Source: an uncultured Collinsella sp.
GTDB taxonomy: Bacteria > Actinomycetota > Coriobacteriia > Coriobacteriales > Coriobacteriaceae
DNA: 11,041 nt
Direction: 5' to 3'
Assembly: GCA_900554455.1 (NCBI GenBank)
Contig: USHT01000018.1
Coordinates: 1 to 11,041 of the forward strand
Positions 5,903 through 11,041 of the stretch are shown piece by piece (the first letter of the stretch is position 1; each line of letters begins with the position of its first letter). The position numbers and the translations under genes were made by a program. The notes beneath the pieces were generated by a model. It was given only the letters and a program-made list of their open reading frames with translations. It was not told the origin of the DNA and searched no databases.

Positions 5903-7978
5903 CTACTTGGCGCGGCCCTCCTCATAGCGCTCGACCAGCTTGGCCTGAACGTCATAGGGCACCTGCTCATAGCCTGCGGGCTTCATGGTAAAGTCGCCCG
6001 TGCCGCGCGTGATAGAGCGCAGGCGCGTCGAATAATCCGTCAGCTCGGCCAGCGGCGCCTGGGCAATGACCACGGTGTCTCCGCGCTCATCGGTCTCCAT
6101 GCCCGTCACGCGACCGCGCGAGGCCGAGATGTCACCCATCACGGCGCCGGCGTAGCTCTCGGGGATAGTCACCGTGATTTCCTCGATGGGCTCCAGCACC
6201 ACCGGGTCGGCATCGGCGCATGCCTTGCGCAGGCCGATGCGAGCCGCCGCGCGGAACGCCATCTCGTTGGAGTCGACGCTGTGATACGAGCCATCGTACA
6301 CAGCCACGCGAATGCCCGTGAGCGGGTAGCCGGCAATAATGCCGTCCTTCATGGTCTCCTGGACGCCCTTGTCCACGGCGGGAATCAGCGAGCGCGGAAT
6401 ACGGCCGCCTACGACCTCATCCACAAACTCGTAGCCGTCGCTCGTGCCGTCGGGCCCAATAAGCGGCTCAACGCGCAGCCAGCAGTCGCCATACTGACCG
6501 GCACCACCAGTCTGCTTCTTATGGCGACCCTGAGCACTTGCCGTACGGCGAATGGTCTCGCGATACGGGATGCGGATCGGCACGCTCTTGGCCACGACCT
6601 TGGTACGGTCCTCCAAACGGTTGAGCAGCACCGAAACCTGCGCCTCACCCACGGCGGAGATAATGGTCTGGCCGGTCTCCTCGTCACGATCGATGCTCAT
6701 GGTCGGATCGGCCTTGCAGGCCTTCTCGATAAACGTGTAGAGCTTTTCCTCGTCGCCGCGATTCTCGGCCTCGATGGCGATGCGGTACTGCGAGTTGGGG
6801 AACTTAAACGCCGCAGCCTCGACCTTGCCGGTAATGGAGAGCGTGTCACCCGTCTCGGCCGCCAGCTTGGGTGCCACGATAATGTCGCCGGCATAGGCGT
6901 GACCGACCTCGGTCATGTCGCGGCCGCACATCACATACAGGTGAGCCAGACGGTCGCCCTTACGCGTGCGCGCGTTGACCAGCTCAAGGCCCGGCTCAAG
7001 CGTACCCGTCAGCACCTTGATAAAGCTGATGCGACCCTGCTGCGGATCGGCCAGGGTCTTAAACACAAACGCCACCGGGCGGTCATCGTCACTCGAGATC
7101 TTAAGCGAATCGCCGTCGATGAGCGGCATCTCGCCGTAGTCCGTCGGCGCCGGGAAGTACGTGGCGATGTCGTCCATCAGCGAGTTGACGCCCTGCTCCT
7201 TAATGCAATCGCCCGCAAAGACCGGCACAAAGATGCGCTCGGCGATCGCCTTGGACAACAGGCCCTCGAGCTCCTCCTGCGTCAGCGTCTCTTCGCCTTC
7301 CAGGTACTTCATCATCAGCTCATCGTCGGCCTCGGCCACCAGCTCGCACAGGTGGTCGTGGGCTTCCTCGGCCTGGGCACGATACTCCTCGGGAATCTCC
7401 GACTCAACTGCCTCGGCGCCGTTGCAGTGGCGCGCCTTCATACGCACCAGGTCGATAATGCCGTCAAAGTCCTCGCCCTCGCCCCAGGGGAGGGTCACGG
7501 CGCCCAAACGCGTACCAAAACGTTCCTGCAGCAGGCCCATCGTGGTCGTAAAGCTGGCCTCGGGACGCGACAGGCGGTTTACGAATACCGCGCGCGCCAG
7601 GCGCAGGTCCTCGGCGGCATACCAGAGCTTAACCGTCGTAGGCTGCGGGCCGGCCTCGGCGTCGACCACAAACAGCGCCGTCTCGCAGACGCTCATCGCG
7701 GCAAAGGCGTCGCCGATAAAATCGGGGTAGCACGGGGCATCGAGCACGTTGATGCGAGCGCCCTTCCAATCGATCGGCGCGATGGTCGTCGAGATGGAAA
7801 ACGCACGCTTGACCTCTTCGGGGTCATAGTCGAGCGTGGGCTTGGTGCCGTCGTGGCCGCCCAGGCGGGCGGTCTTACCGGAAAGGTGGAGCATGGCCTC
7901 GGCGAGTGAAGTCTTGCCCACCCCGCCTTGGCCTACGAGCACCACGTTCCTTACGCTACCGGTCTTGGGAGCACCCAT
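5903..7978 (-). CDS. EF-G-like translation GTPase paralogue with altered G3 and G4 motifs
   Basis: This is a 691-residue protein with the full EF-G layout. It has an N-terminal GTPase domain, then domain II (about 290-370), domain III with a VSVLLNRL strand, domain IV with GRHKKQTGGAGQYGDCW and the C-terminal domain V with MGDISASRGRVTGME. It belongs with the EF-G paralogues (FusA2 type) rather than the housekeeping FusA. G1 is intact (GQGGVGKT, 16-23). G3 reads DAPCY (80-84) instead of DTPGH/DTPGY, losing the glycine that contacts the gamma phosphate. G4 reads NRLS (134-137) instead of NKxD, losing the Asp that selects guanine. GTP hydrolysis or nucleotide choice may be changed. The start is ATG 7978, with AAGGAGG 5 nt upstream; the frame stays open to 8089 but that extension has no homologous look. 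It is transcribed alone, convergent with the nuclease gene. Confidence 0.9.
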   Translation of the reverse strand: MGAPKTGSVRNVVLVGQGGVGKTSLAEAMLHLSGKTARLGGHDGTKPTLDYDPEEVKRAFSISTTIAPIDWKGARINVLDAPCYPDFIGDAFAAMSVCETALFVVDAEAGPQPTTVKLWYAAEDLRLARAVFVNRLSRPEASFTTTMGLLQERFGTRLGAVTLPWGEGEDFDGIIDLVRMKARHCNGAEAVESEIPEEYRAQAEEAHDHLCELVAEADDELMMKYLEGEETLTQEELEGLLSKAIAERIFVPVFAGDCIKEQGVNSLMDDIATYFPAPTDYGEMPLIDGDSLKISSDDDRPVAFVFKTLADPQQGRISFIKVLTGTLEPGLELVNARTRKGDRLAHLYVMCGRDMTEVGHAYAGDIIVAPKLAAETGDTLSITGKVEAAAFKFPNSQYRIAIEAENRGDEEKLYTFIEKACKADPTMSIDRDEETGQTIISAVGEAQVSVLLNRLEDRTKVVAKSVPIRIPYRETIRRTASAQGRHKKQTGGAGQYGDCWLRVEPLIGPDGTSDGYEFVDEVVGGRIPRSLIPAVDKGVQETMKDGIIAGYPLTGIRVAVYDGSYHSVDSNEMAFRAAARIGLRKACADADPVVLEPIEEITVTIPESYAGAVMGDISASRGRVTGMETDERGDTVVIAQAPLAELTDYSTRLRSITRGTGDFTMKPAGYEQVPYDVQAKLVERYEEGRAK

Positions 7979-8210
7979 GATGACCTCCTTGCAGGGCCGC
8001 GCGCAATGCGCGACGCCAACGGGGAGAGTTCGCGGTCGGTGCCGTCCCGGGAGCAGCATGGTCGGCAGCCGAGCCGACTCACCCTCCAAATGTCCTATGC
8101 CACCACCCTACCCTCACGGGCGACCGTCCATGCACACCTTTCGGCACGCGTATGGATACGGGCGGCGAGAGGAGGGAGAAGGCTTGAGCATTTGAGAAAT
8201 CGTTCCGGTA
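7979..8210 (-). other. Leader and promoter region of the EF-G-like gene
   Basis: This gap has no credible gene. On the minus strand it contains a GTCGGC/GCCGAC hairpin (6 bp, about 8064-8081) and a CGCGC/GCGCG hairpin close to the ribosome binding site, so the leader is probably GC-rich and folded. No clear -35/-10 pair was recognised, and no known riboswitch pattern was seen. Confidence 0.4.
7984..7990 (-). promoter_or_regulatory. Ribosome binding site that sets the EF-G-like start
   Basis: AAGGAGG on the minus strand ends 5 nt before ATG 7978. It rules against the upstream in-frame start at 8089. Confidence 0.8.
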
Positions 8211-8215
8211 CCAAT

Positions 8216-8249
8216 AAAAAACCGCCGCAGACCAAACGACCTGCGGCGG
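8216..8249 (-). terminator. Strong intrinsic terminator of the ABC transporter operon
   Basis: CCGCCGCAG (8222-8230) pairs perfectly with CTGCGGCGG (8241-8249) around a 10-nt loop. On the minus strand the stem is followed by TTTTTT (8216-8221). It lies 33 nt after the ATPase stop codon and should end the ABC operon before the EF-G-like gene. Confidence 0.9.
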
Positions 8250-8282
8250 CATCACCTCAATAAAAATCTGAAATGATTGAAC

Positions 8283-9047
8283 CTATCCCTCGATACGGCT
8301 CAAGAACTCGCGCGTACGCTGCTCACGTGGATGGTCGATGACCTGCTCGGCAGGACCTTCCTCGACAATGCGGCCGCCATCCATAAAGACCACGCGGTCG
8401 GCAACGTCGCGGGCAAACTGCATCGCGTGCGTCACGATCACCATCGTCATATTCTGCGCAACCAGATCCTTGATGACGCGCAGAACCTCGGCCGTTAGCT
8501 CGGGATCGAGCGCCGAAGTCGGCTCGTCAAAGAACAAGATCTCCGGGTCGAGCGCCAAGGCGCGGGCGATACTCACACGCTGTTGCTGACCACCCGAAAG
8601 CTCACATGGCACCTTGTTCTCGTTGCCCGTAAGCCCCATCTGCGCGATCAACTCACGCGCACGTGCTTCGGCCTGCTCGCGCGGACGCTTGAGTACGCGA
8701 ATCGGAGCATCGGTGATGTTTTTCATCACCGTATAGTGCGGAAACAGATTGTAGTTCTGAAACACCAGGCCAAATCGCGAACGCGCCCGCTTGGGCACGT
8801 CGCCTTTCGCATATACCGCACCCGACCCCGCGTCCGTCGCAACGGCAAGGTCGCCAAACGAGAGCGAGCCTCCGTCAAGTGTCTCGAGCAGTGTGGCACA
8901 GCGCAGAAGTGTGGACTTACCGCCGCCTGAAGGCCCGATAATCGCTACGACCTCGCCACGCTTTACCTCGAGCGAGATATCCTTGAGCACCTCATTGCCG
9001 CCAAACGCCTTGCGCGCGTTCGATATATTCATTACCGTTCCGGACAC
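8283..9047 (-). CDS. Polar amino acid ABC transporter, ATP-binding protein
   Basis: This is a 254-residue ATPase of the GlnQ/HisP type that powers the neighbouring permease. It shows Walker A GPSGGGKST (38-46), Q-loop FQNYNLFPH, ABC signature LSGGQQQR (150-157), Walker B ILFFDEP (Asp174, Glu175) followed by TSALDP, and the H-loop THAMQFA. All catalytic motifs are intact. The start is taken as GTG 9047 because GGAGG ends 5 nt before it. The ATG at 9059 overlaps that ribosome binding site and has none of its own, and the ATG at 9032 is another weaker option. It is the last gene of the operon, separated from the permease by a structured repeat, and is followed by a strong terminator. Confidence 0.95.
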   Translation of the reverse strand: MSGTVMNISNARKAFGGNEVLKDISLEVKRGEVVAIIGPSGGGKSTLLRCATLLETLDGGSLSFGDLAVATDAGSGAVYAKGDVPKRARSRFGLVFQNYNLFPHYTVMKNITDAPIRVLKRPREQAEARARELIAQMGLTGNENKVPCELSGGQQQRVSIARALALDPEILFFDEPTSALDPELTAEVLRVIKDLVAQNMTMVIVTHAMQFARDVADRVVFMDGGRIVEEGPAEQVIDHPREQRTREFLSRIEG

Positions 9048-9052
9048 GGGAA

Positions 9053-9057
9053 CCTCC
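9053..9057 (-). promoter_or_regulatory. Ribosome binding site that sets a GTG start for the ATPase
   Basis: GGAGG on the minus strand lies 5 nt before GTG 9047. Choosing the ATG at 9059 would place this motif inside the coding sequence. Confidence 0.65.
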
Positions 9058-9076
9058 ATGTGTTTAAAAAGTCAGC

Positions 9077-9179
9077 GAGCGTGTGACTGGCGAGACAATG
9101 TGCTCCGAAAGAGGAGCGCCGCGTACTTCTGTACGCAAGCGACGGCTTGAGGAGCAGATTGGCCGTCAGGCACGCGCGC
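9077..9179. repeat. Structured repeat, copy A (between permease and ATPase)
   Basis: The core at 9107-9150 reads GAAAGAGGAGCGCCGCGTAC, then loop TTCT, then GTACGCAAGCGACGGCTTGA. Outside the loop it matches copy B at 39 of 40 positions. Inside the core GCGTAC pairs with GTACGC, and CGC with GCG across a small internal loop. The flanks 9077-9106 and 9151-9179 pair with each other over about 25 base pairs, including TGCTCC with GGAGCA at the core boundary. These arms do not match the arms of copy B. Together they would make one hairpin of about 103 nt. As plus-strand RNA the imperfect positions are mostly G-U or A-G; as minus-strand RNA they become A-C or U-C, so the plus strand would fold better. 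The function is unknown. Confidence 0.75.
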
Positions 9180-9191
9180 AGCGTCGAGCAG

Positions 9192-9215
9192 TCCGCCGTT
9201 CGCTAGAACGGCGGA
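9192..9215. repeat. Perfect hairpin just after the permease gene
   Basis: TCCGCCGTTC (9192-9201) pairs perfectly with GAACGGCGGA (9206-9215) around a GCTA tetraloop. It starts 5 nt after the permease stop codon on the minus strand. No U-run follows, so it is more likely a 3'-end stabiliser or processing site than a terminator. Confidence 0.6.
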
Positions 9216-9220
9216 ACGAT

Positions 9221-9874
9221 CTAGTCATGGTAGTAATCCAATTTTGTCTCGGCGGCGCCCAGCAGCATCTCGACGACGAAGTTAAAGACCCAGTAAATCA
9301 GCGCCGCGATCGCAAACGGCACCATGCTCACCTGCGAGGCGACCAGCGCCTTAGCCGTCGAGAACATCTCCCCCACGCCGATGGCAAACGCCAGCGACGT
9401 GTCCTTGACCAGCGTGATGATCTCGTTGCCCATCGCCGGCAGAATACGCTTGGCGACTTGCGGCATCACAATGTACAAAAATGTCTGCAGACGCGAATAG
9501 CCCAGCACCTCGGCTGCCTCGTATTGACCGCGCGGAATGGACTGCAAGCCCGAGCGATAGATCTCGGCAAAGTAGCCGGCGTAGTTGATGATGAACGCTA
9601 CAACGCACGCCGTCCACTTGGAATCGGGCGTGAGCGAAATGCCGAACACGTAATACGGGGCAAAGTAGATGGCAAACATCTGCAACATGAGCGGCGTACC
9701 GCGCATGACCGAAATGTAGATGCGCGCGACCCAACGCAGCGGCGCGATTTTACTCATGCGCATGAACGCCACGGGGATTCCCAGCGGAATCGACCCGAGC
9801 AGCGTCAGCACAAACAGCTGCAAACTGACCAAGAATCCCTGGCCAAGCATCTGCATCATGACCTGAATAGACAA
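9221..9874 (-). CDS. Polar amino acid ABC transporter, permease
   Basis: This is an inner-membrane permease of the HisM/GlnP family, about 217 residues with the start used here. It has several hydrophobic segments, including FLVSLQLFVLTLLGSIPLGI near the N-terminus, and the cytoplasmic EAA loop YEAAEVLGYSRLQTFLYIVM that docks the ATPase. The segment MRGTPLMLQMF is also typical of the family. The start is uncertain. TTG 9874 (LSIQVMMQML) has AGAGAG 6 nt upstream; ATG 9859 and ATG 9856 follow close behind; TTG 9919 would add 15 Cys-rich residues that do not look like the family. It forms one transporter with the binding protein and ATPase and probably dimerises, as no second permease is present. 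Confidence 0.9.
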   Translation of the reverse strand: MSIQVMMQMLGQGFLVSLQLFVLTLLGSIPLGIPVAFMRMSKIAPLRWVARIYISVMRGTPLMLQMFAIYFAPYYVFGISLTPDSKWTACVVAFIINYAGYFAEIYRSGLQSIPRGQYEAAEVLGYSRLQTFLYIVMPQVAKRILPAMGNEIITLVKDTSLAFAIGVGEMFSTAKALVASQVSMVPFAIAALIYWVFNFVVEMLLGAAETKLDYYHD

Positions 9875-9919
9875 CCTAAGCTCTCTTTCACAGCAACAGA
9901 ACAGCGAACCCAATGTCAA

Positions 9920-10026
9920 AGCGGGTTTTCCAGGTGCCCGAGTTTGCCGTGAAAGAGGAGCGCCGCGTACTAAATGTACGCAAGCGACGGTTTGAACGGC
10001 AAAATCGAGTGCCTGGGAAAGCCGCT
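9920..10026. repeat. Structured repeat, copy B (between binding protein and permease)
   Basis: The core at 9951-9995 repeats copy A with a 5-nt loop (TAAAT instead of TTCT) and one C-to-T change. The arms 9920-9950 and 9996-10026 pair over about 28 of 31 positions, counting three G-U pairs on the plus strand. Their sequence is unlike the arms of copy A, although the core has the same orientation. At the arm-core junction both copies have GA facing GA, which on the plus strand could form tandem sheared G-A pairs. The element ends on the stop codon of the binding-protein gene and fills nearly all of the spacer before the permease. Its function is unknown. Confidence 0.78.
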
Positions 10027-10885
10027 ATTTCAAAACCCAGTTGTCGAAGGACAGACCATAGCTCGCATACTTGTCACACAGGTCCTTAACCGTGCCATCC
10101 TCGTAGAGCGCCTTGAGCGACTCAGTCACGGCGTCGGCCGACTTGGTGTCGCCCTTCTTAAAGCCAACGGCGTAGTGCTCGCTGGACAGCGGCTCATCAA
10201 GCTGCGTATAGGCATCGGGCTTGGCGGCAAGCTGATACTGAGCGATCGAGAGGTCACAGGCGACGGCATCGACCGCACCACTCTCGAGCTGCATAAACGC
10301 CGTGTTGTACTCACCGATGGTATCGAGCGTGGCAAACGTCGTGGCCAAATCCTTCTGGTCGCCCTCGAGCACATCCTGTGCAGCGGAATCAGTCTGGGTA
10401 ATCACGGTCTTGCCGGCAAGATCGTCCCAGCCCTTGATGCCCGCATCCTTCTTGACCACCAGCACCTGTTCGTTGAGCATATACGGCTCGGAGAACGTGT
10501 AGTCGTCCTCACGGCCCTCCATGGTAAAGCCGTTCCAGATGCAGTTGATGGCGCCCGAGTTAAGCAGCGTGTCCTTGGCATCCCAATCGATGGCCTCGTA
10601 TTTGACCTCCCAGCCCTGCTTATCGGCAACAGCCTTGGCCAAATCGAGATCAAAGCCGGTGTACTCGCCATCGTCGCCCACAAAACCATACGGAGGATAG
10701 GACTTATCAAAGCCCACCACAAGCTTCTTGGACTCTGCAGCGCCCTTCACATCCTTGGCCGCGGCAGAGCCAGCAGCGGAGCCCTTGCCGGCACCACCGC
10801 CGCAGCCGACAAGACCAAGGCCAAGCACCGTGGCAAACGAGCCGGCTAGACCAACAAACTGACGACGAGACATATCGGTATTCAT
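10025..10885 (-). CDS. Polar amino acid ABC transporter, substrate-binding lipoprotein
   Basis: This is a 286-residue extracellular binding protein of family 3 (SBP_bac_3). The N-terminus has a twin-arginine pattern SRRQF (6-10), a hydrophobic stretch and a lipobox LVGC with Cys28 as the predicted lipidation site, followed by a Gly/Ala/Ser-rich linker to about residue 55. The mature domain opens KLVVGFDKSYPPYGFV and has GFDLDLAKAVADKQGW, both typical of glutamine/histidine/arginine or cystine binding proteins. The ligand cannot be assigned. The start is ATG 10885, with AAGGGGGA 5 nt upstream. It is the first gene of the operon, and the long hairpin directly after it may keep its message more abundant than the permease message (inference). 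Confidence 0.94.
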   Translation of the reverse strand: MNTDMSRRQFVGLAGSFATVLGLGLVGCGGGAGKGSAAGSAAAKDVKGAAESKKLVVGFDKSYPPYGFVGDDGEYTGFDLDLAKAVADKQGWEVKYEAIDWDAKDTLLNSGAINCIWNGFTMEGREDDYTFSEPYMLNEQVLVVKKDAGIKGWDDLAGKTVITQTDSAAQDVLEGDQKDLATTFATLDTIGEYNTAFMQLESGAVDAVACDLSIAQYQLAAKPDAYTQLDEPLSSEHYAVGFKKGDTKSADAVTESLKALYEDGTVKDLCDKYASYGLSFDNWVLK

Positions 10886-10941
10886 GGTATTCCCCCTTGG
10901 TGGCACTTTAGTTAGGTAAAGTAAGTCATGTAACGTTCAGA

Positions 10942-10970
10942 ATCATACACTCTACCTTGATAAAGTACAA
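10942..10970 (-). promoter_or_regulatory. Promoter of the ABC transporter operon
   Basis: On the minus strand TTGTAC (10965-10970) and TATGAT (10942-10947) are 17 bp apart, matching sigma-70 type boxes at 3/6 and 5/6 positions. Transcription would start near 10935, about 50 nt before the binding-protein start. CCTTG and CAAGG (10955-10959 and 10968-10972) form an inverted repeat across the -35 box and could be an operator. The remaining sequence to 11041 shows no gene. Confidence 0.65.
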
Positions 10971-11041
10971 GGGAGGGTTTGCCCGGCGTGGGCGGGGAGC
11001 GGCGCGTAATTAAGTTTCCTGCTCTACAGTCCTGCGCAAGA

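Noticed and set aside
6281..7909. 542-codon open frame antisense to the EF-G-like gene
   Set aside because: It lies entirely inside a well-supported gene with full EF-G domains; the translation has low-complexity antisense character.
7979..8089. Upstream extension of the EF-G-like protein
   Set aside because: ATG 7978 has AAGGAGG 5 nt before it; the extension has no family resemblance.
9083..9952. 289-codon plus-strand frame spanning the permease and both repeat elements
   Set aside because: It is antisense to the permease and its ends lie in the structured repeats; the Arg/His/Gln-rich sequence resembles no family.
9077..10026. The repeated cores as CRISPR repeats or IS ends
   Set aside because: There are only two copies 844 bp apart with a gene between them, no spacer periodicity, no transposase and no target duplications seen.

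Overview
The window looks like chromosome from a GC-rich, gut-type actinobacterium of the Coriobacteriia, most like Collinsella. This is an inference from codon use, from strong AGGAGG-type ribosome binding sites, from the gene families present and from short hairpin repeats between genes. No rRNA, tRNA, CRISPR array, transposase or phage gene was seen. Eight genes are complete and one is cut by the left edge.

Region 1 (1-4678) is a sugar-phosphotransferase locus. A plus-strand LacI-family regulator (3668-4678) is divergent from a minus-strand operon: a fructose-family PTS IIB-IIC permease (1780-3252), a GatZ/KbaZ-family protein (361-1635) and the first 78 codons of a fructose-6-phosphate aldolase/transaldolase-like protein (1-235). 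No IIA domain and no catalytic GatY/KbaY aldolase is visible. A plausible pathway is uptake and phosphorylation of a ketohexose such as tagatose, conversion to fructose-6-phosphate, then aldol cleavage or transfer. The operon gaps hold strong RNA hairpins, including a terminator-like one just before the aldolase gene. The 415-bp divergent region holds palindromes that could be LacI-type operators.

Region 2 (4679-5902) has one plus-strand gene for an exported DNA/RNA non-specific endonuclease. It converges on region 3 across a bidirectional terminator.

Region 3 (5903-8210) has a minus-strand EF-G-like translation GTPase paralogue. Its G1 motif is intact but its G3 and G4 motifs are badly altered. 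It has a GC-rich structured leader.

Region 4 (8211-11041) is a minus-strand polar amino acid ABC transporter operon in the order binding lipoprotein, permease, ATPase. It has a good promoter at the right end and a strong terminator at the left. Both spacers inside this operon carry a copy of an element of about 105 nt. The inner 44-45 nt core is nearly identical in both copies. The roughly 30-nt flanking arms differ in sequence between copies, yet in each copy the two arms pair with each other. This structured repeat is the most interesting object in the window.
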